Assembly: GCA_032358255.1 (NCBI GenBank) | Contig: JAULBX010002224.1 | Coordinates: 1-64,000 of the forward strand | Length of the DNA: 64,000 bases | Source: Heterotrichella gracilis | Taxonomy: Eukaryota > Sar > Xanthophyceae > Tribonematales > Xanthonemataceae | Reading direction: 5' to 3' | In this document: in pieces, positions 1 to 11,363 of the stretch | Layout: each line of letters starts with the position of its first letter | How positions within the stretch are numbered: position 1 is the stretch's first letter | The notes under the pieces: model-generated | What the model was told of the DNA's origin: nothing | The model's database searches: none | What the model saw: the letters and a program-made list of their open reading frames with translations, nothing else | Position numbers and translations under genes: made by a program

Positions 1-269
1 CCTTGCTTAGTTGAACTCAAGACTCAACTCAAACTCAGGTGCTGAGCCAACGGCTGGGTCGACCGTTGGAGGGGGGAGCTTCACATACCATGTTACAATT
101 CCAACACCACCATCCTTCAGCAGCATGACACGGCCATCACTAGTCACTTTCGCCAGTGTCCATGCCAGTAAGCGGTGCTTGCGCCTTTTCACTCATATCT
201 GTTGGCTGTTGGACAATTGCATCGTTTGGCTTGTTGCCTTTCTAGCCACCCCTCATGCATCCCGTTGCC

Positions 270-696
270 ATGGCACACCGCAGTGACCAGCTGCGAGGCA
301 CCCGCTCGACCCTGAAGGAGGTTGGTGGAGCGCATGACAGCGGCCTGCTGGCCACCGGAGGGGAGCCCTTCACGTTTGACGCCTGGTCAAAGACGAAAAA
401 GGGCAGCAAGGTGAGCCAGGGGACCCAATGTGCGCTGCTCACATGCCGCTGACATCAATGCCATAGGGTCGCGTGTTCACACCCTAGTATCAGTAGCCAG
501 GGTCTGCACGCAACCTTTCCAGTGGTGCAGCATCGGAGTCCCATTGCTCACGGAATTGCTATTGCGTGGTGGTAAGGGAATGTGATTGAGCTGGAGTTGT
601 TTCTCCTCCTTGCAGGTGGCATTTGCGGGTGTGTCAGCTAAGACAGGGGACTTGAGCGAGGTGGCGACGTTTATTCGCACTCATGTGCCTGCATGA
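270..696 (+). CDS. Unrecognised short or partial protein, two exons seen
   Basis: Two exons join in phase 0: 270-410, ending in AAG followed by a good GTGAGC donor, and about 616-696, after TCCTTGCAG, ending in TGA. The ATG at 270 sits in a good Kozak-like context (GTTGCCATGG); an in-frame ATG at 255 is also possible. The predicted product is about 73 residues, polar, with GC-rich third positions typical of the other genes here. No known domain was recognised. It may be the 3' end of a larger gene whose earlier exons lie left of the window, since a CTAG acceptor-like site lies just upstream of the exon. Boundaries and even the reality of the gene are uncertain; the splice fit and codon use are the only support. 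Confidence 0.3.
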
Positions 697-1668
697 CCGT
701 GGAGCGTGCACGCATTCTGACGGGATTTTCTGCCAACTCGAGCAATCTGCAACCCATGTGTGCGACTAGTGCATGTCAGACAAGCATGGATTCTGCCAGC
801 AGTGCTTGGTGGGTGCATGCAACAGGTGCAGACTTGTAATTGGCAATGGGCCTTAGAGGGTTGGGCAGGGCGTTGGGGGTTGCTGCTGCAGTGCAAGTAG
901 CCTGTTTGGTGCCGCACTGAGTCTTACAATTACAACAGCCTGGAAACTATGGCGGCACGGTAGCATTGCCTGGCCGCCGGGAGTTCCATGGGGGAAAATT
1001 GATGGGACAAGTTCTAAACCAGGTACCTTACCCAGCAGTATGCCATTGGCCAGAAACGGTGATGCAATTTAAAACATACTAAGACCAGTCTGAGTGCAAT
1101 ATCAGCTGCACATGTCCAGCTGCAGCTGGTGCTTCCAATCGTGACGTCACCATGCAAAACCCATCCTCACCATTGTCAATTAATCATGATCAGTGCTCGA
1201 TACAGTCCCAAATCATTACCACACACATTCATGCCTTTCTCCAATCCTTCATCTGTCCAGCAGTAAAAGGCAGTCACTTGATTCGCCTTAACGGCACTGA
1301 GTCTCCACATGGTGGTCATTCATCAAACTTTCAATATTTTAAATGACCATTGTGCTAGCAACTAGCCATTGCCGTCTACGATTAAATTGGTGGACTTTGA
1401 TTTCAGACCCAAAATCGTACAAGGATGCCGCAATGCAGCTGAAATGCAACAGTTCCTGTACTGACAGAATGCCCAGCAACAATTAATCCCCCGTAATCAC
1501 AACGACAGATGCAAATCGCCATTCCCTCAATGCATGCAAGCCTTGCCAAGGCATACTGAATGTCATACCCGGCCAGCAGCCCCCATTCCTGCTGCAAAAG
1601 CTTCATGATCGCACTGACCAGGAACCAAACCCTACACGATCACTGATCAGGAATCAAACCCTGCACGC
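697..1668. other. Gene-free stretch between a + gene end and the Hcf106 3' end
   Basis: About 970 bases of lower GC. Convergent 3' flanks. No convincing exon, RNA gene or repeat was seen. Confidence 0.5.
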
Positions 1669-3155
1669 TCACTTGTCCTCTGCGCGGATCTCTTGAGGCA
1701 CCGCGGAGGCCGCCTTGCGCCGCTGGATCTCGGCCTCTAGGTCCTCCACTGAGAGGGAGGCAAGCGGCGCCTTGACCTGATCGTTGGTGGGCGTGGGAGC
1801 TTCATCTGGGGTGGCGCCCGCGGTGGATTCCTGTGCAGGGGCAGCCCCGCCCCATGCCGCTGCCGCTGCCGCTGCGCGCTTGGCCTCAATGTCAGGGTCA
1901 GCAATGGGGCCCAGCTCATCCGTGCTGTCCAGCAAGGACGATGTGGATGCTGATGTTGAGCCTGGTCACGAGCACAGTGGAGTCAGCGGTGCCAAAAACA
2001 GTTTCATAGTACAGCATGCATGGCGGCCACGCAGCAGTCCACTGTCGCCACTAATGCATACACTTGGCAGTTGGAAGGCTCTCCTCCCACGTGATCTGCT
2101 TCTCCCACGTGATCTGCTTCGTGTGGATGCACTCACTGAAGGTAAATTCGAATTTAAAATGCAGTCAACACAACCACAGGTCTACATGCCGCATACCTGA
2201 GTTGGACCTCGGCGTGGGCGGCCGTCGAAACTCTTCCCGGATCTCGTCTAGCCCAATCTCCTTTTCGAGCGTGGACTTCAAGTCGTTTGACACGTCTGCC
2301 AGCTCACGGATCGTTGGCTGGAAGCTGCGCAAGAGCTGGCCAGCGCTGCGAGCGGCCTGCAAGGACTCCCTACTTTAGGGTTTCTTAACTGGAGTTGTAA
2401 CCTGCTCTGGTGGGCAACGATGCTTTCTGCGATCATACTGATGTGTGTACTGCATTCTGAGTAGAGGTGACCCAATAAAATCCAGATGGTGATAATAATA
2501 CAAAGTACTGTGCCTTTGTTGGCACAGTCTCATACCAGGTGCCGTGCACAGCTTACCTCTGCAAGCCCTTTGGGTCCAAACACCAACAGTGCCACCACCC
2601 CCACAAGCAGGGCCTCGGGAGCACCAACTCCAAAGAAGGACGCTTGCGCGCGCTGCAGGCGCACCAGGTTGCTCAATGCAGGAACCAGGACTTGCTCAAT
2701 GCAGGTACTTGAACATGGCTCATGAAGGCTAATCACATCCTTGCATGAAACTGTTACTTATGTAGCATGCAAAGTTGTTGCCATGCGGCAGCCATACCTG
2801 GACACGGGTGACCAAAGCCTCTCCTATTGCTGTGTGTTTGGGCCTGGAAGGCTGTTGAGCTGGAACAGCAAGGCACACAGTCAGCGTTGGCCCAGCTCCA
2901 CAAAAACCGTGCATTGCAGCGCATGACAGCACCAACAGTGGGACACTAGAGGTGCATCCCGTGCATACCTGGGGCGGCTCGTTGTAGCTTGCTGCCCATA
3001 AAACTACTGTACGTGGAAGCTGTGGCAAACGGCTTAAAGAGCAGCGCCTGGCGACATGCTGCAACAGGCCGTGCACTACTTGCGGATGCCAGGCACCTGG
3101 TGCCAACAACTGCAGGCCTGGTCACTTGCAAAGCTGCCATGGCCATCGGGTGCAT
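1669..3155 (-). CDS. HCF106: Thylakoid Sec-independent translocase subunit Hcf106 (TatB)
   Basis: Membrane subunit of the thylakoid delta-pH/Tat pathway, which moves folded proteins into the lumen and binds twin-arginine signals together with cpTatC. Five exons, minus strand: 3155-2969, 2859-2798, 2652-2557, 2356-2197, 1961-1669; all junctions keep frame and give about 265 residues. Exon 1 encodes a Ser/Ala/Arg-rich chloroplast transit peptide. Exon 3 encodes the single short transmembrane helix with the family signature FGVGAPEALLVG followed by LLVFGPKGLAE. Exon 4 encodes the amphipathic helix with QPTIRELADVS and KSTLEKEIG, which is diagnostic of plant Hcf106 rather than Tha4/TatA. The last exon is an Ala/Pro-rich, charged, disordered tail. 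ATGs at 3155, 3146 and 3140 are alternative starts. It is divergent from the plastid transporter at 3721, so the two may share a promoter. Identity is confident; exact N-terminus is less so. Confidence 0.93.
2084..2119. repeat. Two tandem copies of an 18-base unit with CACGTG
   Basis: CTCCCACGTGATCTGCTT occurs twice without spacer inside the last intron of the Hcf106 gene. Each copy holds a CACGTG (G-box/E-box) core. A regulatory role is speculation. Confidence 0.7.
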
Positions 3156-3720
3156 ACCAAAGCAAAACTAGTGGCTGCGGCTAGTGTGTCACATATGCAT
3201 GCATAAGGCGTTGACAGGTCCGAACTGGGCGGGAGGTACTTGTAAACGTATAGACCAACAGGGAGACCTAGTACGAAGGCCGTGTGTGCTTGACCAGCGG
3301 GTATCTGCATGTGTGATAGAAGCTTTATGGCTTTGTAGCAATCGCAGCTGACAGCTTATCCACACAGAAATGGCAATTTTTTATTTCAATATCTTTTGCT
3401 GCCAAAAAATCCGAACAAAAAGGTGATGGGCCGACGAAAAGCTGCTGCGTTCAAAAGCCCTCACACACACACACGGTCATGCAAATAGGCTTCACCACAT
3501 CTGTGGCCCGATCACTGTGCCTCCGTTGTTGCAAACGTCCTGTTTAGTTGTCAGCCACCCCTAGTTTTTGCATCGCACAAACTGCGCTGTGGCAGGCCAC
3601 TTGCATTGAAACACGTGCCCTGGCGACTTGCATCCTCTTACCAGATATGTGTTTCGGAGGAGCAGCAATGTCGCGGTCTTAGTTTTTTGATATATATATT
3701 CCTAGTTTTCATTTTTGCGT
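3156..3720. promoter_or_regulatory. Shared upstream region of Hcf106 and the DMT transporter
   Basis: 565 bases between divergent starts of two plastid-protein genes. A TATA-like run, GATATATATATTC, lies at about 3689-3701, some 20-30 bases before the transporter ATG, so it could sit in the 5' leader or set a very short leader. A short (AC)n-like run is at about 3462-3475. No other motif was assigned. Confidence 0.4.
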
Positions 3721-6022
3721 ATGCCCATCGCCTTGCCTGGTCCTTCCTATCCTAGTCAGATGGCCACTCAGCTGCAGTTTAGTTTCTTAGGGCTGCCACC
3801 GACACAGCGCCTTGTCAGACCTGCCTTCCGTGCCCAACTGCGGCGCAAGCAGACCAGCGGTAGCGCCTCATGCTACCACGGGGACACAAAAGGCCCGCTT
3901 GGCCTCTTCGCCAAGCTCCGTCAACCCTTCGCAGCCCCGTCCACTCATGTGCACGACGAGAAGGACTTCAAGCTGTCAGTGGTTGCCCAAGGGAGCAGGG
4001 ACCACCTGACCGACGAGGAGGCCCTTCAAGTGAAGCAGCTCCTTGCAAGCATAAATAGCGGCAAGGACATAGCATCTGCCGGTGCTAGCGATGGCATTAG
4101 CCAGGCGTCTGTGGTGGAGCGCCCAGCACCCACCGGGTCAGGCGGTGGGGACCCCAACGGCAGCTATGACTCTGACGAAGACGAGCCTGAGACGGTGGTG
4201 CAGCGGCTCGAGTCTTGGCTGGACAAGCTTGGCGTGACGCCACGCATCCGTGGCCTGGCGCTGCTCAACCTCCTGGTGCTGCTGGTGGCAGCCAACTGGG
4301 TGATTGTCAAGGACACGGGCAACAACTTCGACCCCTACGCCTTCGCCACGCTGCGGTTTGGCGTGGCCACGCTGGCCTTCGCCCCGTTCCTGAAGAAGGC
4401 GCTGCGGAACGAGACCATCGTGCGCGCTGGTGTGGAGCTAGGGGCCTGGTGCGCCCTGGGCTACCTGTTCCAGTCTGCTGGCCTGGCTGCCACAGACGCC
4501 TCACGCGCCTCCTTCCTCAGCACCTTCACGGTGAGAACACCTTACCTTTTCTCCGCTGTTTGGCTGTGCCTGGTGGGAGTGGGAGGCGCTGTGGCTGCAA
4601 TGCCAACCACATCTTGTCAACTAGTGGATGAAAGTCACTTGGTCCTTCCCTTAGAACACCAAGGGATACAACGCCCTTGTCTGAACGGGGCCGTTGGGAA
4701 GGTGCTAAGCGCTGTTGTATCATAGCAATGTGCTGAGTGCGTACCCCTGCGGCTTTTGTGCAGGTCATTGTGGTTCCCCTGCTGGCGGGCTTGACTGGCG
4801 ATGGTGTGAAGCCGCTCATCTGGGGCACCTCTATCGTTGCCCTGGGTGGCGTGGGGCTGCTTGAGGACAGCGGTACCTCGTTCTGCATAGGGGACGTGTG
4901 GAGCTTCCTCAGCGCCGTGTTCTTTGGTGTACAGGTATGGAACCTTGTGGTTGGCTAGCTGCGACCCTCTGCAGGTCGCTGCTATGTGTACACATAACTG
5001 GCTCGCGACAAGGCTCGCACCAGGGGTACAGACGCAGCAAACAGACAGACACTGTTTGCTGTGTTGGATACTATTCCTGTCATTTGTGTGGCCTAGACCA
5101 ATTGTGACCTCAATATACAGCACACGTCACTCTATAACAGTAGCCCTGTAGCAAGGGTCTCATTATTGATCGCCTGCACCTGTCCCTGCAGCTGTTCCGG
5201 ACAGAGCGCCTGGCGCGCGCGCTACCTGCCAACTCCACCCTCCAACTCATGTCCATCATCCTGGCCACCGTCTCCGTCATCTCCCTGGGGGCCACGCTGG
5301 GCATCAACCCCACTGAGGTGGTGTCTGCGGTAGCCCACCCAGTGGCCAGCTTCCAGGAGATGATCTCACCTGCCTTCCCCTGGCTGCAAATCGTGTACAC
5401 AGGGCTCCTGTCCACTGACCTGGCGCTGCTGATTGAGGTATGCGCGTGTATTCTTTGCGCGTGCACTGCATCCCGCAACAGCACGTGGGCGGTATTGCAT
5501 CCCCTGTGACCCCACAGGGGCGCCGGGTTTCCTCCCCTTCCCAGTTCAATGTCCACCACCTGTCTGCTGTGGACATGGTTGGCTTTATGCGCCTGATGCT
5601 ACCCCTAGGCGAATCGATATTTTGCCCCTGGCTTAGGAGTACACATCTGGGCTACAGATATTCATAGCAAGTAGGAAGTGCATGTAGCTACTTACTGTCT
5701 AACTCATGCACCCAATATAAACTGGTGCGCTCCGCTGGCACAGGTGGTCGCCCTCCAATCCGTGTCCAGCACTGACGCGGCCATTGTGTACACGCTGGAG
5801 CCTGTGCTGGGGGCAGGCTTTGCCTATGCGTTGCTGGGCGAGCGCTGGGGAGCCAACGGCTTCATCGGCGCGGGGCTGATCATTGCATCGTCGCTCACTG
5901 CGCAGCTGATGGGCAACAACGAGGGGGAGGTGCCCCACGCCATAGGCCTGCAGGGGGAGTCGCCCGTCCCTCTGGATCTGGAGGTGCCGCTCGAGCACCA
6001 CCACCACCACAAGGGGGAGTAG
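3721..6022 (+). CDS. Plastid EamA/DMT-superfamily transporter
   Basis: Drug/metabolite transporter superfamily membrane protein of about 501 residues; substrate unknown. Four exons, 3721-4530, 4764-4934, 5192-5437 and 5744-6022, all joined in phase 0. The first about 170 residues are non-membrane: a Gln/Arg/Ser-rich likely chloroplast transit peptide, then an acidic linker with SYDSDEDEPETVV. About ten hydrophobic helices follow, beginning near LALLNLLVLLVAANWV, in two EamA halves. The second half carries the typical DAAIVYTLEPVLGA segment and the LLGERWGANGFIGAGLI helix. Plant plastid DMT proteins have the same plan. The ATG at 3721 was chosen; an in-frame ATG at 3760 (ATGGCC context) is an equally good start. 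The C-terminus ends in five consecutive His residues followed by KGE, from a CAC-rich run. Family assignment is strong, substrate unassigned. Confidence 0.9.
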
Positions 6023-7699
6023 GGTGGGGTGCAACATCATCAGCATTACATTGGGGAGTAGGGTATGGAGGGGAGAGGTTATTTGACTATTCAATGGCCT
6101 TACACTGGAGAAGAGGACACTGCATGCCAGGGGCCTGTACCCGTGGTGCACCACCAGCATGGCGAGCACTGGCGGCCGTCCCACCACCACCACTACAAGC
6201 AAAGAGTAGCTCGCTGAGAGGAGGGGTGGTGAGGGGGGGAGCACAACCAGCGGCACCAGCATTACTACCACCACAGGCGGGACTAGGATGGGGAAGCAAG
6301 GGATGGATTCTGACTCGTCAACGGGGTGCACAGGAACAGGCTGGGAATTTAGGCGGGGATGGATTTTTTGGGCGTGGCGCGGCGGCCGGTGGAGCCTTAT
6401 GCGGCATGGCAAGGGGAAGTTTGAAGGGTCATGTGTGAGGGCACATGGGCCTTGTCTTGCCCGGTTTTGAAGGCAGCTGCCCCGTACACGCATGGTGGCA
6501 TGGTTGGGCCTTTCGGTTCACCTCATTGTCGCGCTAGCCAGTTGTTAGGCATCAAGGATTGATTTTTGGGGCTCCGAAGCGCAGCTAGGAACGAGTTTTT
6601 GGGGGACTTATTATCGGGACCTCTATGCAGGGTAGGTAGTTTGTACGAGGAGACAATGACAACCAACGTATGAACTGCAGTTTTGCTGTCACAATTAGGG
6701 TTTTTCTGTAGCGGGTAGCCAGCTGGGCCACCATATATGCGATTTTCCACTTCAGCATATAGCCCATGGATATGGATTGCACTGCCGCAGGGGGTATGCA
6801 GGTTTCCTCAGCATGCCATGCGCAGCAGATCACACACAGGCCCTGGTGCTTACGCTGGGCTTCTACTTCCTGGACCATGGACCACACGGTTTTGTTCCAC
6901 GTTGCAACCTGCGTTTTTAACTAGACTTTCAGCCTGGACTTTGCTTTTTTGGGATATATTCATTTGTCTTGGCCACCCGGTTTCCCTTACGAGGCATTCG
7001 CCGCAGCAATAAGTAGCCGCTACTAGGGACTAGCACACTAAGTGCAGCTGTCAGCAGACAATTGGCATTACATGTAAGTTAGGACGTTAATGATTGTGAG
7101 CCTGCCCGTATTGGCATAGCGGCCGCTCATGCACATATTATGTTGCATATTATGCAATAGTCAGATACTGTATCCAGTGTGGGGAAGGTAGTGCTGCATC
7201 TATGGGTGCAAGCGTGATAACAGTTATCAAGTGCTGCATCTATGGGACCCACCCGGTGCAAGCGTGATAACATTTACTGGTACGTGCCCTGAGGCGCGAG
7301 ATCGCTAGAACCTATCTGATCTGATATGTTGTTTCTGTAACAACCACTGCCAGTTACATACCAAGGGCTGTTTTGTACAACGCAATATATGTGACACATC
7401 ACTGCTGGCTGCTGGCACGTAATAATAACTGGGGGGAGGGGGTGGGATGTGCATGTCATGGCTACGTACTAATGCACTACAATCCAAGTCTTGCCATTGG
7501 ATGCTTGGTTCTCATGACCGCCATGGGGCCCATTGCGACATGAGAAGACTTGTGGCGTTGCCAAAAAAAATCACTCAGTGGTAATGTACAGGGTCCATGA
7601 TTGTTTTCCAGCTTTAGGCTACGCGCCACCAGACAATGGACACACACACATCAGCGCTGACAGCTGGCAGCTGGCACATATGTGTATCATATCCCCTGC
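6023..7699. other. Gene-free stretch
   Basis: 1.7 kb between the 3' ends of the convergent transporter and PNPOx-like genes. No coding exon was supported: long frames here lack splice context and codon bias. It holds a near-tandem duplication at 7191-7272 and AT-rich runs near 7130-7160. Confidence 0.5.
7191..7272. repeat. Interrupted tandem duplication of about 33-42 bases
   Basis: GTGCTGCATCTATGGG followed by TGCAAGCGTGATAACA occurs at 7191-7222 and again at 7231-7272; the second copy has a nine-base insertion between the halves. The two copies look recent. Confidence 0.8.
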
Positions 7700-10539
7700 T
7701 CATGCTTGCGCATGATGCTCCGTGTGCAGCATGCGCTTGACGGTCATCAGCGCGTCCTCGAGGGTGTGCACGTTCTGCAGGGTGGCACAAGGCAAGGGTG
7801 AGGTCAGGACAGGACAGGGACAAGGGAAATAGCGTGAAATGCCATTAAATTATAATAAACCGGATACTAATGAAACTAGTATAGAGTTCAAATTCATTAA
7901 CTGTAAAATTCATGTCGTGCAGTGTTAACACAAAATATAATTGGGTATTGCACAGCACGGGTGTTGTGCGCACAGCCCCATTCACAGCGACACTTCACAA
8001 GACATGCAGGTTCTGCACGCGCCAGGGTTGATGGGCAGGGCACTGGCGCTCACAGCCCTGGTGCGCGCCACCATGCACCGCTTCAGCCAGAACAGTGCTG
8101 TGCAGAACCCTAAAATTGCACCCTAAACCCTAAACAGTGCAGAGCCTATGCCTGCATGCGCCACATCCGCCACCCTACATCCTCCAAACCCTGCACCCCC
8201 GACGCCCTTCCCCCACGCACCGTGTCAAAGCCCATCCGCTCGATGGTGTAGTCTGGCCCCCTGCGCACGCGCACCTCGGTGCCCAGCTTGTCGATCGAGA
8301 TGAAGGCAGCGTCGTCTGCGGGCGCCTCGCCGGGCCGCGAAAACATTTTCTTCAGATGCGTGGAGTACTCCTCGTTCAGGATCTGTGGAGAGGGCAAAGG
8401 GGGTGAGGGCGGTTGGTGCGGAAGGCGGAAGGGGCCAATGGGTGGTACGAGGTTTTGGTGGGTGAAGGAAAGAACATGACATGGACATGTGTTGACACCA
8501 CATGGCACTTTGCGGGTGCGCTACTCCAGCAGAATGTGGTGATAGAGTCCTTTTATCACGCTTGGATGCCAGTGGGGGAGCCTGCACCCTGTTCCAGCCA
8601 CACCCACATGCGCATCACATCCCATGCTGCGCCCACCACCCACCTGCAGCGTCCTGTGTGCATCGTTGATGGCGATGCTGTCTGGTTTAGCAGCCATGTA
8701 CTCCACCACATCGATCCATTGCACGGTCCCAAACCCTCCCACAAAGTAAATGTCTGAGATGCGGTGCATCCTGAAGAACGCAAAGTTGGCAACGATCCAG
8801 CTCTCCTTCTTGTCGCTGGCATGCTTGGACAGGAAAATCTGTGCACAAAAATAAGCAAAAACCAAATATATAAACTAGAGAATAAGCAGATGGAAGTATG
8901 TGCAAATGAAGTTCTTGGGCCAGATGCTGAGGCGGTTGTGTGTGAGCCCATGGGTGTGTGCGCGGCGGATGTATGATCAGGGTTTGCTATCCATGAGCCA
9001 ACAAGCGCAGGCTTGGAAACCCCAAGGATTTAAACCTGATACGACGTCATTGATGACATAGGTACATGAAAATGTATGCCCGGTAAATTGCATAATATCA
9101 TGGGAAACACCCATTCACCAATTCCATGCCATCCTATCCCAATGGTGTGATTGACCCGCACCTCCCTGGCCGCATCCTGCATCTCCGCTGGCAGCTGGTA
9201 CACATCCCCAAAGATGGTCACGCGCGCATTGGCCAGCCCTGACCAGCCAGGCATCTGCACCACCAGGGAGCAGCGCGCGTCCTCTCGGATGTTGCGCGTG
9301 TGGATGCCCAGCGGGGATAGGCAGAAGATGGGGAACCCCGCGCCGTCGCAGGCAAAGTCCACCAGGGTCCCGAAGGGGTAGCCGGCGCGCCGGTGGTGCA
9401 TGTTGGACATGATGGTGCACAGGTGGGCGAGCTGGGACTGCTCGATCTGCAGTGTTGGAGGCATGAGGCTTATTTCACATCCAGGTTGCATATGATGAGG
9501 GGTGCTTGCTGGTGGCGTGCACAGCATAGAGCTGTTAGGGAGTTTTTCCCTGTGCCGGGGCTGATTTGGGCTACCAGCCACTTTTCAATTGTGGTCAGTA
9601 CTGGCAAAAAGTGCAAAAGTATCCTTAGTCAAGGCTGCCATGCTGTATAGCCACATATGCATGCATATGCAATATGCAGCAATAACTGTGATACAAGTAC
9701 TAGTGTAAGCTCTGAATGCTTTGCCATCTGCACATGCCCCTACATATGCATATCTTGTCCTCTTACAGGAACCCACACAGCTGCAGGACATGGGGTTTCA
9801 GCTGGCACAACTAGGTTTCAGCTGGCACGAGTGGTGAGGGCACCCACCAGGTTTCTGACTGCGGTTGCTGGAGGGGGCAGGTCGTATCTGGCAGTGGCGT
9901 TCTTCACCCCCCCTGATAGCGGCGTGCGGCGCAGGCCCTGGGTCTTCACAGGGCCAGTGAGGCCAGCCTCGTGCTCAAAGTGGAGTTCGGCTGCTGCTTG
10001 GGGGGAGAATTGCGTATGCCAGTGTCAGCAACCAAGAGAGGGACTTACATACACGTGCAAGTGCAGTGCAGAGCTGCCCACAGCTGCATCGCATTCCCGC
10101 AACTCCCAGTGCGTACCCACATCTGCAGCGCATGCATGGCCCCATCCTTTTGAGCATTTTCTGCCGCTTCTGCCCACAAGTTCAGCTACCACCTTTGCGT
10201 ACACCTCACCCCACCTACAGATGCACCACACGACATGCTTCGGATGCTGCATCGCAGAGTTGAACAACCAATCAGGTAAGTACCTGGGTTGGGCTGCGGC
10301 CGTTGCAGCTCATCCTGTATGGGTTGTGATGGCTGCTGCTCGTTGTCTTTGTCAGGCGACCGTGCCGCGGCAGCTGAAGGGACTAGTGACAACGGCCGTG
10401 ATTGTCTAAGTACGTGGCGGGTCACGGGTTTCCTTGAGGCTGTGAGTGGTGTAGATGTTGGGGTGCATGGCTGCCGAGTGCCACGGCACAGTGAGTACAA
10501 GTCACAGCCGCCCACTCCAAGGCGATGCGTGCCCAGCAT
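7700..10539 (-). CDS. Chloroplast PNPOx-like FMN-binding split-barrel protein
   Basis: Pyridoxamine-5'-phosphate-oxidase-like flavoprotein of the HugZ/GluTR-binding type; members bind FMN or heme-related ligands and in plants act in plastids. The reaction of this one is unknown. Six exons: 10539-10284, about 9993-9848, 9446-9162, 8838-8644, 8382-8221, 7774-7700, about 372 residues. Exon 1 is a basic, Ser/Thr/Pro-rich transit peptide. The split barrel runs through exons 3-4 with MHHRRAGYPFGTLVDFA, SPLGIHTRN, SLVVQMPGWSGLANARVT and FRMHRISDIYFVGGFGTV, which strongly resemble a plant plastid PNPOx family. The C-terminal part (ISIDKLGTEVRVRRGP onward) matches the small alpha/beta domain found after the barrel (DUF2470-like). 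Exon 2's acceptor is ambiguous among three in-frame CAG/AAG sites at 9990-9996. It is divergent from Elongin A. Confidence 0.85.
8107..8135. repeat. Telomere-like CCCTAAA cluster in an intron
   Basis: Three CCCTAAA units, two contiguous, lie in the last intron of the PNPOx-like gene. They are part of a wider scatter of plant-type telomere motifs in this window. Confidence 0.7.
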
Positions 10540-11363
10540 AGTCTCCAAATATGAGAATACAAAGCTTATATCAAGTACTAGCAAAGGTGAGGGCAAATTG
10601 AACTGGTCGGAACAGCACTAGCAAGTGGTTTCAACCAGGTGTCAATGCATGCACAAGGGTTGCGGTCTGAAGGGGTCTGTAGAGATTGTCCTGAAAAGGA
10701 AAGGTGGTAGATAGCTGACGACATGCGTTACAATATGACAGCAAAGAGGGCATCGTTTCGTTTGTCTGCAAGCCTAAAGTATGCCCATCAATCAGCCATC
10801 AAACCATCGAGTTAGCAAAAAGCGTGAAACACGCCGAGACTGCCGCCCGCGCCGCGCGCCGGGACTCCCTCCAAAGTCCCGGGTGCTGCTTCGCGGCAGT
10901 GCATGCACTTCGTTTGCTGTTTCACTCTGTCGTTTGCACCGTCCCACTCGTCTGCTGCAACAGACTTGTGAACGCTCAAGCGCCCAGCAAGTTCATGCGC
11001 ATGCTAAGTGCATGAGACTGCCCTTGAAGTCGTGCACCTACCGGCTGAACACAGGCCAAACATGTGGTGGTGAAGAAAATCCATACGGGTTAAACCTTTA
11101 TTTTCGTTCTTATTTGCGAAATTGTATGCGGCTTGTGGACCGAAAGCCGTATGACTCTAAGGGATTGACCTGTGAAAGAAGGCACGCGGTGTTGCCACCA
11201 ATCCAGCACAAGTGTGGAGCCCTGGTGCCCTACCTGCATCCTTGAAGCCTGCGCACACCCAGCAGTGCCACCATAGGTTTCCAATACGGCTTGGTCCTGG
11301 GCCAGGACTCCTGGCATGTCGCTTGACAGGGTGTGAGGTGGTCCGCAGCTACAGGCACCAGCC
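10540..11363. promoter_or_regulatory. Shared upstream region of the PNPOx-like gene and Elongin A
   Basis: 824 bases between divergent ATGs. A long + frame at 10781-11245 crosses it but shows no family similarity and no splice link to Elongin A, so it was treated as leader or chance. GC-rich at 10840-11000. No TATA box was assigned. Confidence 0.35.

Noticed and set aside
7-192. 61-codon minus-strand frame at the window edge, with an ATG|GTATGT-like donor inside
   Set aside because: It begins on a non-ATG codon, no family is recognisable, and it cannot be linked to any other exon. It could be an exon of a gene leaving the window, but evidence is too thin.
5699-6493. 264-codon minus frame over the transporter's last exon
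   Set aside because: It is a shadow of GC-rich coding sequence and the CAC run; no splice context and Val/Leu/Pro low complexity.
10781-11245. 154-codon + frame upstream of Elongin A
   Set aside because: Cys/Arg-rich composition typical of chance frames, no domain, and it lies in the divergent promoter. It does not splice in frame to Elongin A.
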